This document shows positions 28,728 through 36,389 of a DNA stretch of 47,189 nt, piece by piece (the first letter of the stretch is position 1; the number at the start of each line of letters is the position of its first letter). The DNA comes from Mycobacterium sp. KBS0706. GTDB lineage: Bacteria; Pseudomonadota; Alphaproteobacteria; DSM-16000; Inquilinaceae. The notes beneath the pieces are model-generated. The model worked only from the letters and a program-made list of their open reading frames with translations. It searched no databases and was not told the origin of the DNA. The position numbers and the translations under genes are program-made. The stretch is taken from assembly GCF_005938675.2 (NCBI RefSeq), contig NZ_VCCH02000064.1, positions 1 to 47,189 of the forward strand, read 5' to 3'.

Positions 28728-29738
28728 ATGAGGAAGGAACTGGGGCTGGCGGTCCTGATCCTGGTGATCGGCTGCATCGTGGCGCTGCTGCAGCCGCGCT
28801 TCATCTCGGCGGTGAACCTGTTCAACATGGCCAATCTGGTCGGCTTGTACGGGCTGTTCTCGATCGGCCAGGGGCTGGTGATCATCACCGCCGGCATCGA
28901 GCTGTCGGTCGGATCGATGTTCGCGCTGATCGGCGTCGTCTTCGTTGACATGGTGGTGAACTGGGGCTGGTCCTGGCCGCTGGCCCTGGCCGCCGCCATC
29001 GCCATGGGCGGCGTGTTCGGGGCCATCCACGGCTTCCTGGTGGCCCGGGTCGGCATCCAGCCCTTCGTCGTCACCCTCTGCGCCCTGCTGATCTATCGCG
29101 GCGTGGCCCGCTACTACACCGACGACGCCACCGTCGGCTTCGGCTATGGCGGCGATTTCGACACGCTGGCGAACTTCGCCACCGGCCGCAGCTTCGGCAT
29201 GCCAAACAGCTTCCTCACCATGGTCGTGGTGGCGCTGGTGATGTGGGTGGTGCTGCACCGCTCGGTGTTCGGCCGCTACCTCTTCGCCGTCGGCAAGAAC
29301 GAGGAGGCGGCGCGTTACTCCGGCATCAGCACCCGCGCCGTGATCGCCTCGGCCTATGTCATCTGCGGGCTGCTGGCCGGCCTCGCGGCCGTGTTCCTGG
29401 CCTTCTACACCAACTCGATCCAGCCTTCGGCGCACGGCAATTTCTACGAGCTCTACGCCATCGCCGCAGCGGTGCTGGGCGGCTGCTCGCTGCGCGGCGG
29501 CGAAGGCTCGATCCTCGGCATCATCCTCGGCACCGTGCTGCTGCAGGTGCTGCAGAACCTGGTCAACCTGCTCGGCATCCCCTCCTCGCTCAACTTCGCG
29601 GTGATGGGCACGGTGATCCTGATCGGCGTGCTGGCCGACCAGCATCTGCAGAAGCTGCGCGCCGCCCGCCAGGCCCGCGCCGTGCCGGCCGCGGCCGGCG
29701 CGGCGCCGGCGGTCGCAGGATCGTCACCAAAACCGTGA
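28728..29738 (+). CDS. sugar ABC transporter permease (RbsC-like)
   Basis: Inner-membrane permease of the CUT2 class, 336 residues, with eight to ten membrane segments. Typical segments are GIELSVGSMFALIGVV near residue 57 and GGCSLRGGEGSILGIILGTV near 255. The C-terminus is an alanine-rich tail of about 30 residues. It completes a one-permease importer with the two preceding genes. Confidence 0.92.
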   Translation: MRKELGLAVLILVIGCIVALLQPRFISAVNLFNMANLVGLYGLFSIGQGLVIITAGIELSVGSMFALIGVVFVDMVVNWGWSWPLALAAAIAMGGVFGAIHGFLVARVGIQPFVVTLCALLIYRGVARYYTDDATVGFGYGGDFDTLANFATGRSFGMPNSFLTMVVVALVMWVVLHRSVFGRYLFAVGKNEEAARYSGISTRAVIASAYVICGLLAGLAAVFLAFYTNSIQPSAHGNFYELYAIAAAVLGGCSLRGGEGSILGIILGTVLLQVLQNLVNLLGIPSSLNFAVMGTVILIGVLADQHLQKLRAARQARAVPAAAGAAPAVAGSSPKP

Positions 29739-29784
29739 TACCCTGCCCGAACGGCGGCGCCTCGCCGCCCAATGGGAGGCAACG

Positions 29785-30174
29785 ATGCCCGAGCACGGCA
29801 CCTTCGTCTGGAACGAGCTGAACACCCGCGACCCCGATGCTGCCCGTCAGTTCTACGGCAAGACCCTGGGCTGGACCTTCGACACCATGCCGATGGCGGC
29901 CGGCGGCGACTACATCGTCGCCAAGATCGGCGACCGGATGGTGGGCGGCATCTTCGACATCCGACCCGTCCCCGGCATGGACCAGGTGCCGCCGCACTGG
30001 TTCGCCTATATCGAGGTCGACGACGTCGATGCCCGCGCCGCGGCGGCGCAGCAGGCCGGCGGCGCCCTGATGCGCGACATCTTCGACGTGCCCGGCGTCG
30101 GCCGCATCGCCATCGTCCGCGACCCGACCGGCGCCGTCGTCGGCTGGATGACCTCGGCCCCCCAGCCCGACTGA
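29785..30174 (+). CDS. VOC-family (glyoxalase-fold) protein
   Basis: Protein of the vicinal-oxygen-chelate fold, 129 residues. It starts GTFVWNELNTRDPDAARQFY and ends in the RIAIVRDPTGAVVGW strand typical of the family. It resembles the PhnB/YdcJ-like small VOC proteins rather than true glyoxalase I. It lies 46 bases after the sugar permease, so it may be co-transcribed. The substrate is unknown. Confidence 0.8.
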   Translation: MPEHGTFVWNELNTRDPDAARQFYGKTLGWTFDTMPMAAGGDYIVAKIGDRMVGGIFDIRPVPGMDQVPPHWFAYIEVDDVDARAAAAQQAGGALMRDIFDVPGVGRIAIVRDPTGAVVGWMTSAPQPD

Positions 30175-30197
30175 AGGCCGCGGCCTGCCACCATCCG

Positions 30198-30220
30198 CGC
30201 TGCCCCGGAATTGGGCAGCG
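30198..30220. promoter_or_regulatory. dyad upstream of narK, NtrC-like
   Basis: CGCTGCCC and GGGCAGCG are exact 8-base inverted arms around a 7-base centre. The inner 17 bases read TGC-N11-GCA (30201-30217), the NtrC spacing, with about 9 of 12 consensus bases. It lies 120-138 bases upstream of the narK -12, as for the nas operon. It could instead be a hairpin ending the VOC gene. Confidence 0.4.
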
Positions 30221-30256
30221 TCGATAATCGCGTGAACGGTTCTTGAGCGATCCGAC

Positions 30257-30289
30257 GGGACAAGGCCGCCCTCCAGGGCGGCTTTGTCC
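30257..30289 (+). terminator. strong hairpin between VOC gene and narK
   Basis: GGGACAA-GGCCGCCC pairs with GGGCGGC-TTTGTCC around a TCCA loop, about 14 pairs, followed only by a short T run inside the arm. It lies upstream of the sigma-54 element, so it probably ends upstream transcription. It partly resembles the 16-base leader element of the nas operon (CGACGGGACAAGG). Confidence 0.45.
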
Positions 30290-30324
30290 TGCGAACGCCT
30301 GTGCTGTCCCGGCGACCGGCAGCT

Positions 30325-30339
30325 TGGCACGATTCCTGC
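30325..30339 (+). promoter_or_regulatory. sigma-54 promoter for narK
   Basis: TGGCACGATTCCTGC has a perfect -24 box (TGGCACG) and a GC at -12 with ten-base spacing. Transcription would start near 30351, leaving about 40 bases before the narK ATG. Confidence 0.75.
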
Positions 30340-30391
30340 GGGACGCGATCCGGCCGCGAAGGCCCATCCAGTATCGCGTCCCGGAGGACCC

Positions 30392-31627
30392 ATGGCCGAC
30401 ATCAGTCAACCGCACCCGACCTCCACCGCCAATCGGGCGCTGTGGATCTCGACCGTGGCCTTCACCCTGTGCTTCGCGGTCTGGACGCTGTTCGCGATCA
30501 TCGGCATCCGCATCAAGCAGGAGCTCGGCCTGAGCGAAGCCGAATTCGGCCTCCTCATCGGCCTGCCGGTGCTGAGCGGATCGCTCAGCCGCATCCTGCT
30601 GGGCATCTGGACCGGCCGGTACGGCGGCAGGCTCGTCTACACCGCGACGATGCTGTCGGCGGCCGCGGCGACGTTCCTGCTGTCCCGCGCCACCACCTAT
30701 CCGGAGATGTTGATCGCGGGCCTCGGCGTCGGCCTCGCCGGCGGGTCCTTCGCCGTGGGCGTCGCCTATGTGTCGCCCTTCTTCCCGCCGGAACGGCAGG
30801 GCACGGCGCTCGGCATCTTCGGCGCCGGCAATGTCGGCGCGGCGGTGACGAAGTTCCTGGCCCCGTTCGTCCTCCTGGCCTGGGGCTGGCAGGCGGTGGC
30901 GGAAATCTGGGCCCTGGCCCTCGCCGTCATGGCCGTCATGTTCTGGTTCACGACCGGCGACGACCCGGAATACCGCAGGCGCAAGCTCCACGGACGCGCG
31001 CCGAAGCCCTTCCTGCAGGAATTCGCCCCGCTGAAGGATCCGCGGGTCTGGCGCTTCTCGCTCTACTATTTCTTCGCCTTCGGCGGGTTCGTCGCCCTGT
31101 CGCTATGGCTGCCGCGCTATCTCGTCGGGGCCTACGGCTTCGAGCTCGAGACCGCCGGCATGCTCGCGACCGCCTATTCGATCCCCGGCGGCATCTTCCG
31201 CGCCTATGGCGGCGTCCTGTCGGACCGGATCGGCGCCCGGACCGTCATGTATCTGGTGTTCATGGTCTCCGCCGTGGCGACGCTGATCCTGGCCCTGCCG
31301 GCGACACCGCCCTTTGCGATCGGCCCGATCGTCTTCGTCCTCGCCGTCTTCGTGCTCGGCTTCGTCATGAGCCTCGGCAAGGCCGCCGTCTTCAAGCACA
31401 TCGCCGCCTACTACCCCGACAGCATCGGGGCCGTCGGCGGGGTGGTCGGCATGGTCGGCGGGCTGGGCGGCTTCGTCCTGCCCGTCGCCTTCGGGGTCCT
31501 GAAGGACGTGACCGGCCTGTGGTCGAGCTGCTTCCTGCTGCTGTTTTTCGTCGTCGCCGTCTCGCTGTGCTGGATGCATCGCACCATTCGCCTCACCACC
31601 CCGGCCCGCGCCGGCGCATCGGCCTGA
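30392..31627 (+). CDS. narK: NarK-type nitrate/nitrite MFS transporter
   Basis: Twelve-segment major-facilitator protein of the nitrate/nitrite porter family, 411 residues. The ATG at 30392 has GGAGGA upstream. The NNP-type glycine-rich motif is visible near residue 110-150 (GGSFAVGVAYVSPFFPPERQ, then GTALGIFGAGNVGAAVTK), and again late (GVVGMVGGLGGFVLPVAFG). A sigma-54 promoter places it with the nitrogen genes. It could import nitrate or export nitrite; sequence alone does not decide. Confidence 0.85.
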   Translation: MADISQPHPTSTANRALWISTVAFTLCFAVWTLFAIIGIRIKQELGLSEAEFGLLIGLPVLSGSLSRILLGIWTGRYGGRLVYTATMLSAAAATFLLSRATTYPEMLIAGLGVGLAGGSFAVGVAYVSPFFPPERQGTALGIFGAGNVGAAVTKFLAPFVLLAWGWQAVAEIWALALAVMAVMFWFTTGDDPEYRRRKLHGRAPKPFLQEFAPLKDPRVWRFSLYYFFAFGGFVALSLWLPRYLVGAYGFELETAGMLATAYSIPGGIFRAYGGVLSDRIGARTVMYLVFMVSAVATLILALPATPPFAIGPIVFVLAVFVLGFVMSLGKAAVFKHIAAYYPDSIGAVGGVVGMVGGLGGFVLPVAFGVLKDVTGLWSSCFLLLFFVVAVSLCWMHRTIRLTTPARAGASA

Positions 31628-31655
31628 GGGCGCCAGGGGTAGGATTTCGCGCCGA

Positions 31656-31684
31656 TTGACCGCGGCGAGCCCGCCCCCTATCTT
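31656..31684 (+). promoter_or_regulatory. sigma-70-type promoter before lysE leader
   Basis: TTGACC (31656-31661), a 17-base spacer and TATCTT (31679-31684). The predicted start falls on or beside the ATG at 31691, so the leader peptide would be translated from a leaderless RNA. Confidence 0.65.
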
Positions 31685-31690
31685 GCCGCC

Positions 31691-31786
31691 ATGCTTCGAG
31701 CCGTCTCCCTTCGCCTGCAACAACACCGCCGTCATCCGGCGGTCGCTGTCGCTTGCGCGCCTGGGGCGAAGCTGCGGTCTTCCTGA
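31691..31786 (+). CDS. putative leader peptide of the LysE-family gene
   Basis: A 31-codon open frame starts exactly where the upstream promoter predicts transcription to begin. It is rich in Arg (RLQQHRRHP) and ends with TGA at 31786. Inside it, ACCGCCG-TCATC-CGGCGGT (31725-31743) forms a perfect 7-pair hairpin. Downstream, CCGGCGG (31787-31793) can pair alternatively with the 5' arm of the terminator at 31815. This is the layout of a translation-dependent attenuator; Arg codons would suit an exporter of basic amino acids. There is no ribosome site, which is consistent only with leaderless translation. Confidence 0.5.
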   Translation: MLRAVSLRLQQHRRHPAVAVACAPGAKLRSS

Positions 31787-31814
31787 CCGGCGGCTGACGG
31801 CCCGACGCATGACG

Positions 31815-31838
31815 CCCCGCCTATCCGGCGGGGTTTTT
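31815..31838 (+). terminator. intrinsic terminator (attenuator) before lysE
   Basis: CCCCGCC-TATCC-GGCGGGG followed by TTTTT, 40 bases upstream of the LysE start and downstream of its promoter. It must be bypassed for the gene to be expressed. Confidence 0.8.
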
Positions 31839-31878
31839 CTTTGATCCTCGCCGGCCCTTCCTGCCTTCGGAGAGCCCG

Positions 31879-32496
31879 ATGATCGACCCGCACCTCCTCC
31901 TCGCCTTCATTGCCACCGTCACCCTGGTCATGCTGATCCCGGGGCCGAACGTCGCCCTGATCGTCGCCAACAGCGTCGCCTGGGGACCGCGCACCGGCCT
32001 CTTGACCGTGCTCGGCACCAGCTCGGCCATGGTGCTGCAGCTCGGCCTCACCGCCCTCGGCATGGCCGAGGCGCTGGGCACCGCCGGCGGCTGGTTCGAG
32101 ACGCTGCGCTGGATCGGCGTCGCCTATCTGGTCTGGCTCGGCATCGCCCATTGGCGGGCGCCGCCGGCCGACCTGACCCGGATCGCGGCGCAGCCGAAAT
32201 CCGCCGGCGCGATCTATGGCCGCGCCGTGCTGGTGTCGCTGACCAACCCGAAGACGCTGCTGTTCTACGGCGCCTTCTTCCCGCAGTTCGTCGACCCGGC
32301 GCGGCCGGCCGGCGCCCAGGTGGCGCTGCTGTCGGCGGTGTTCCTGCTGCTGGCGGTGACGGTGGACGGCAGCTGGGCGCTGCTGGCCGGCCGCGCCCGT
32401 CCCCTGCTGGCCCGCCACGGCCGGCTGCGGCAGAGGATCAGCGGCAGCCTGCTGGTCGGCGCCGGCATCGGTCTGGCCCTCGCTCGCGGCAAGTGA
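31879..32496 (+). CDS. LysE/RhtB-family amino-acid exporter
   Basis: Inner-membrane exporter, 205 residues, about six membrane segments. It begins with the family signature TLVMLIPGPNVALIVANS and contains RAVLVSLTNPKTLLFYGAFF. LysE-family members export lysine, arginine, homoserine or threonine; the substrate here is not decided by sequence. The Arg-rich leader hints at a basic amino acid. The start has GGAGAG upstream. Confidence 0.88.
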   Translation: MIDPHLLLAFIATVTLVMLIPGPNVALIVANSVAWGPRTGLLTVLGTSSAMVLQLGLTALGMAEALGTAGGWFETLRWIGVAYLVWLGIAHWRAPPADLTRIAAQPKSAGAIYGRAVLVSLTNPKTLLFYGAFFPQFVDPARPAGAQVALLSAVFLLLAVTVDGSWALLAGRARPLLARHGRLRQRISGSLLVGAGIGLALARGK

Positions 32497-32507
32497 TCGT
32501 ATATCCG

Positions 32508-32537
32508 TTGACGATTATATAATCCATGGATCATATA
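32508..32537 (+). promoter_or_regulatory. promoter and palindromic operator of the arsR-type gene
   Basis: TTGACG (32508-32513), a 17-base spacer and TCATAT (32531-32536) place the start at about the ATG (32543), giving leaderless mRNA. A 22-base near-perfect palindrome (32516-32537, centre CCATGG, 20 of 22 positions symmetric) covers the spacer and the -10. It is the likely site for autorepression. Confidence 0.7.
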
Positions 32538-32542
32538 TCGCC

Positions 32543-32872
32543 ATGGACGTGTTCGAAGTGGTGGCGGAGCCGCACCGCCGGGCGATCCTCGCCATGCTTG
32601 CCGACCAAGCGCGGCAGGCAGGCGAGATCGTCGCCGCCTTCCCGACCCTGACCCAGCCGGCGGTCTCGCGCCATCTTCGGGTGCTGCGCGAGGCCGGGCT
32701 GGTCGAGGCGCGGGCGGCGGCGCAGCAGCGGATCTACGCGCTGAAGCCGGACCGGCTGGCCGAGCTGGACGCCTGGCTGCAGCGCTTCCGCCACCATTGG
32801 GCCGATCACCTCGATGCGCTGGAGCGGCACCTCGCCGCCACCGCGCCGCGCAAGCAGGACGACCAGCCATGA
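32543..32872 (+). CDS. ArsR-family winged-helix repressor
   Basis: Small DNA-binding repressor, 109 residues. The helix-turn-helix region is TLTQPAVSRHLRVLREAGLV (about residues 35-54), preceded by EPHRRAILAML. No metal-binding cysteine pair is visible, so it is the metal-free type that commonly pairs with an SRPBCC protein. Its stop overlaps the next start (ATGA, 32869-32872). It probably represses itself at the 32516-32537 palindrome. Confidence 0.88.
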   Translation: MDVFEVVAEPHRRAILAMLADQARQAGEIVAAFPTLTQPAVSRHLRVLREAGLVEARAAAQQRIYALKPDRLAELDAWLQRFRHHWADHLDALERHLAATAPRKQDDQP

Positions 32873-33384
32873 CCAGCCGCGCCGGCACCATCATCCGCGA
32901 CGGCGAGACCGCGACGATCCGGTTCGAGCGCCGCCTGCCCTATCCGATCGAATCCGTCTGGGCGGCGCTCACCGACCCGGAGCAGCGCGGCCGCTGGCTC
33001 GGCCCGACCATGATCGACCCGCGCCTGGGCGGCCGGATCGAGACCGTGGCCGAGGGCCCACCGGCGCCGGCGCAGCACCGCAGCATCGCCGGCCGCATCC
33101 TGGCCTGGGACCCGCCGCGGCTGCTGGAGCATGAATGGCACCAGTCGATCATCGGCGAGACCGTGGTGCGCTACGAGCTGGAGGCGGATGGCGACGGCAC
33201 GCTGCTGCGCTTCAGCCACAGCCGGCTGTCGCAGCGCAACGCCGACGGCTTCATTCCCGGCACCCACACTTATCTCGACCGGCTCGAGGCGCTGCTGGGC
33301 GACGCGCCCCTGCCGGTCTGGACGCAGCGCTACGCCGAGGTGCAGCCGGGCTATGGCGGCCGCTGGTCCGGGCGCGCGGGCTGA
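32869..33384 (+). CDS. SRPBCC (AHSA1-like) protein
   Basis: Hydrophobic-ligand-binding fold protein, 171 residues. The N-terminal strand FERRLPYPIESVWAALTDPE and the segment GRWLGPTMIDPRLGG are typical of Aha1/START-like SRPBCC proteins. Translationally coupled to the ArsR gene, a frequent pair. The ligand and role are unknown. Confidence 0.85.
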   Translation: MTSRAGTIIRDGETATIRFERRLPYPIESVWAALTDPEQRGRWLGPTMIDPRLGGRIETVAEGPPAPAQHRSIAGRILAWDPPRLLEHEWHQSIIGETVVRYELEADGDGTLLRFSHSRLSQRNADGFIPGTHTYLDRLEALLGDAPLPVWTQRYAEVQPGYGGRWSGRAG

Positions 33385-33439
33385 TACCGGACTCCGGCGG
33401 CGGATCGGCGTATGCTGGGCCGGCACCCGAGGACCGGCC

Positions 33440-33793
33440 ATGCAGTTGCCGCGGAACGCGATCCTGCTGCGCATCTTCATCGGTGAGAACGACCGCCATG
33501 ACGGCCGCCCGCTCTACGAGGCGATCGTGCTGAAGGCGCGCGAGGCCGGGCTGGGCGGCGCCACGGTGCTGCGCGGCCCGATGGGCTTCGGCCATTCCAG
33601 CCGCCTGCACACCGCCAAGATCCTGCGGCTGTCGGAGGACCTGCCGCTGATCATCGAGATCGTCGACGCGGAGCCGAAGATCGACGCCTTCCTATTGGTG
33701 CTCGACAACATGATGTCGAGCGGGCTGGTGACGCTGGAGAAGGTGCAGGTGCTGCAATACGGCACCGCCCGGACCGAGCCGCCCGGCGCCTGA
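33440..33793 (+). CDS. DUF190 family protein
   Basis: PII-like small protein of unknown function, 117 residues. It starts MQLPRNAILLRIFIGENDRH and contains GLGGATVLRGPMGFGHSSRL, the DUF190 core. The family is often found next to crcB fluoride-channel genes; here crcB lies 2.6 kb downstream rather than adjacent. It is convergent with the next gene, with a 7-base gap. Confidence 0.85.
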   Translation: MQLPRNAILLRIFIGENDRHDGRPLYEAIVLKAREAGLGGATVLRGPMGFGHSSRLHTAKILRLSEDLPLIIEIVDAEPKIDAFLLVLDNMMSSGLVTLEKVQVLQYGTARTEPPGA

Positions 33794-33800
33794 GCACTGA

Positions 33801-34130
33801 CTATATGCTGGTCCGGCCGTGGCTGGTCAGAAGCCGCAGCACCTGCACTTCCTTCGGCAGCTCGATCAGGAACTCCGCGTCCCGGTCCAGATGATGGATC
33901 CGGGTCGGGTCACTGCCGGTGAACCGCGCCATCGCCTCGATGCTCTCCCAGTAGGAGATCGTCATGAACTCGGAATGGGTGTCGCGGTCCTCGCGGAAGG
34001 TCTGGACGCCCAGCGCCTTCTCGATCAGCGGCTTGATGCCGGCCTCGTAATTGTAGGCCTCGTATTCGTCGGCCCGCTCGGGCCGGGTGCGGCCGCGCCA
34101 GATGCGGGCGATGCGCGGGGTCTCGGTCAT
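33801..34130 (-). CDS. antibiotic-biosynthesis-monooxygenase-like dimeric alpha-beta barrel protein
   Basis: Small protein of 109 residues. It starts MTETPRIARIWRGRTRPERA; the features are an EYEAYNYEAGIKPLIEKALG helix and a TISYWESIEAMARFTGSD segment, as in ABM-fold proteins. The ATG at 34130 has a GGGGAG site. The open frame continues upstream antisense-free but overlaps the next gene, so this start is preferred. It is the last gene of a minus-strand run starting at rluC. The function is unknown. Confidence 0.7.
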   Translation of the reverse strand: MTETPRIARIWRGRTRPERADEYEAYNYEAGIKPLIEKALGVQTFREDRDTHSEFMTISYWESIEAMARFTGSDPTRIHHLDRDAEFLIELPKEVQVLRLLTSHGRTSI

Positions 34131-34192
34131 CGGCGTCTCCCCTTCGATGTCTCTCCCCATCGACTGCCGGTCCGGCGCGGCGGTTCCACCGG

Positions 34193-34753
34193 CTATTCGG
34201 CGATCGTCAGCCAGGGCCAGCGCACCCGGTACCCCTCCGACTTGGCCCGGAACAGCTCGGGCGACGGATTCAGCGGGTTGGGCCGAAGGATGCCGTCGAC
34301 CATATCCTCGAGCCCGTTCGGGGCATAGAGCCGGCCCGTCGCCACCTCGATGCCGATGCAGGTGCATTGCACAAGATAGCGGTCGATGCCTTCGGTGGCC
34401 GAGCGCAGCTGTGGATAGTCGCTGCCGAACCGCTTCCGGTACCAGAGATGCACCCGGGCCTGGTTCTTGACCTCGACCGCCGCGCCGAGATCCGCGCACA
34501 AGGCGGCGGCCTCGCGGATCACCGCATCCTCCGCCTCCCAGGACAGGTCGCCGTCGTCGAAATAGAAGACGTCGTAGTCCTTGACCGACGTCTCCGGCGG
34601 CTGGCCGGAGCGCCGGTTCCACACCGCCTGGAACAGGCAGCCGGCGGTCAGGAAGCACTGCTGCAGCCCGAGCCGCGGCAGAAGCTGCATCAGCGCGGCG
34701 TTCACCGGATTCTCCATCGCCTGAGCGATGACGGCATCGGCGGAGATCGGCAT
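34193..34753 (-). CDS. nucleotidyltransferase family protein (DUF925-like)
   Basis: Protein of 186 residues with the nucleotidyltransferase-like core GLQQCFLTAGCLFQAVWN and the acidic pair in VKDYDVFYFDD. It ends with a segment typical of DUF925 (YAPNGLEDMVDGILRPNPLN). The ATG at 34753 has GAGG and lies 2 bases after the epimerase stop. The nucleotide and acceptor are unknown. It is not an obvious toxin: no antitoxin-like partner is next to it. Confidence 0.78.
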   Translation of the reverse strand: MPISADAVIAQAMENPVNAALMQLLPRLGLQQCFLTAGCLFQAVWNRRSGQPPETSVKDYDVFYFDDGDLSWEAEDAVIREAAALCADLGAAVEVKNQARVHLWYRKRFGSDYPQLRSATEGIDRYLVQCTCIGIEVATGRLYAPNGLEDMVDGILRPNPLNPSPELFRAKSEGYRVRWPWLTIAE

Positions 34754-34755
34754 GG

Positions 34756-35298
34756 CTACACCTCGACCGACATGGCTCGCCGGAACTCCTCGATCAGCCG
34801 GTCGTCGTCCCAATGGTTCCGCCGCAGCCAGTCCGGCGCAGTGGCCAGCGCCGCCGGATCATGCGGCACCCAGCCGACGCGGATGATGCGGGCCGAGCGC
34901 GGCGCCGCCGCATACATCGCCGCCAGGCTTTCCAGCGCCAGCTTGGATCGGCCGTAGCTGTTGATCGCGGCGCCGTTCTTCGGTGCGGCCCAGTCCGACG
35001 AGGCGACGATGACCCGCCCGACGCCCAGCGCCGCACAGGCCGCGAACAGCCGGGCGGCGTCAATCACAGCCTGCCAATGCACCGCCTCCGGCGCATCGGG
35101 ATCCGCCGAGGTCGCCAGATGGATCAGCGCTTCCGCGTCCCGCAGGGCCGCGGCGATCGCCGGGTCGCCATAGTCGACCGTTGACAGGTCGGCGCGAATC
35201 TCCGCCCCCGGGGCCCGATCGATGCCGATGCACCCCGGAAAGGCCGGCCGCAGCCGCCGCCCGATAGTGCCCTCGGATCCGGTGATGATCAGCGCCAC
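34756..35298 (-). CDS. NAD-dependent epimerase/dehydratase family protein
   Basis: Short extended-SDR protein, 180 residues from GTG 35298. The Rossmann motif is ITGSEGTIGRRL at residue 4, the active-site-like tyrosine and lysine are in NSYGRSKLALE, and VIVASSDWA precedes them. At 180 residues it lacks most of the usual C-terminal substrate domain. The GTG start lies 12 bases after rluC and has only a weak AGGCGG site. Confidence 0.75.
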   Translation of the reverse strand: MALIITGSEGTIGRRLRPAFPGCIGIDRAPGAEIRADLSTVDYGDPAIAAALRDAEALIHLATSADPDAPEAVHWQAVIDAARLFAACAALGVGRVIVASSDWAAPKNGAAINSYGRSKLALESLAAMYAAAPRSARIIRVGWVPHDPAALATAPDWLRRNHWDDDRLIEEFRRAMSVEV

Positions 35299-35309
35299 GA
35301 CCCGCCTGC

Positions 35310-36389
35310 TTAGTCTTCCGGCCCCTCCGGCTTCGCCCTGGTGTCGAAGTCGAAATAGCGGAAGGTGGTCGTCATGTGCGGCGGCAACGGCGCGGTGACG
35401 TCGATGGTGCCGCGCGCCGGGTGCGGCAGCACCAGCCGGCGGGCGTGCAGATGCAGCTGGCGCGGCAGCTCGGCCCCGGCGATCGCGGCCTTGCCGGCGC
35501 CGTACTTGCCATCGCCCAGGATCGGCGTGTTCAGCGCCGCCATGTGCAGGCGCAGCTGATGGGTGCGGCCGGTGACCGGCCACATGGCGACGAAGGCGGC
35601 GTGCCGGACCGCGGCCTCGACCACCGAGTAGTCGGTGACCGCCCGCTGGCCCTCCTCGTCATCGTCCTCGACCACCCGGCCGACATTGTTCGGCGACCGC
35701 GCCAGGGCCAGGTCGATGCGGCCCTGATGCGGATGCGGCACGCCGACCGTCACCGCCCAGTATTCCTTGCGCGTGGCGCGCTCGCGGAACGCCTCACTCA
35801 GCCGCCGGGTCGCCTTGGCGGTGCGGCCGATCAGCAGCACCCCCGAGGTTTCCTGGTCAAGCCGGTGGATCAGCCGCGGCCGCTCCCTGGCGTCGAACTG
35901 CAGATGGTCGAGCAGCCCGTCGACATGCGCCTTGACCTTGCCGCCGCCCTGCGTCGCCAGGCCGGACGGCTTGTTCAGCACGATCACATCGTCGTCGATC
36001 AGGAGAATGGCGCGCTTCAGCTCCGCCGCCAGCCCTTCCGCCTTCTCCGCCTTCAGCGGCATCGGCGCACGCGGCACCGGCGCCTGGGCCGCGGCCTCGT
36101 CGAGCGGCGGGATGCGGATGGCCTGGCCGGGCTCGAGCCGCTGCGCCGCCTTGGCGCGCTTGCCGTCGACGCGGACCTGGCCGGTGCGCAGCAACTTCTC
36201 CAGCCTGCCATGGGTCAGGCCCGGGAAGCGCTGGCGGAACCAGCGGTCGAGCCGCAGCTCGCCGTCGTCCTGCGACACCGTGACGGTCTGCACGGCGCGC
36301 GGCGCTGGGTCTCCGGTTCGCGGGGTGGCGTCCGCCGCAGGCTTCGGGGCAGGATGAGGGGTCTTCGGCGGGGCTGGCATTCGGCTCAT
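35310..36389 (-). CDS. rluC: 23S rRNA pseudouridine synthase, RluC/RluD family
   Basis: Converts uridines to pseudouridine in 23S rRNA, 359 residues. An S4 domain (RLDRWFRQRFPGLTHGRLEK, about 46-110) is followed by the catalytic domain with the aspartate motif LIHRLDQETSG and the late GRTHQLRLHMAAL. The N-terminal 30 residues are proline-rich. Whether it is RluC or RluD is not certain. It is divergent from crcB. Confidence 0.9.
   Translation of the reverse strand: MSRMPAPPKTPHPAPKPAADATPRTGDPAPRAVQTVTVSQDDGELRLDRWFRQRFPGLTHGRLEKLLRTGQVRVDGKRAKAAQRLEPGQAIRIPPLDEAAAQAPVPRAPMPLKAEKAEGLAAELKRAILLIDDDVIVLNKPSGLATQGGGKVKAHVDGLLDHLQFDARERPRLIHRLDQETSGVLLIGRTAKATRRLSEAFRERATRKEYWAVTVGVPHPHQGRIDLALARSPNNVGRVVEDDDEEGQRAVTDYSVVEAAVRHAAFVAMWPVTGRTHQLRLHMAALNTPILGDGKYGAGKAAIAGAELPRQLHLHARRLVLPHPARGTIDVTAPLPPHMTTTFRYFDFDTRAKPEGPED

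Noticed and set aside
33801..34658. A 285-residue version of the ABM-like protein extending upstream
   Set aside because: It would overlap the nucleotidyltransferase gene in another frame; the ATG at 34130 has a good ribosome site and begins the recognisable domain.
34193..34753. Toxin of a nucleotidyltransferase toxin-antitoxin pair
   Set aside because: Sequence resembles DUF925 rather than MNT/AbiEii, and neighbours are an epimerase and an ABM-like protein, not an antitoxin.
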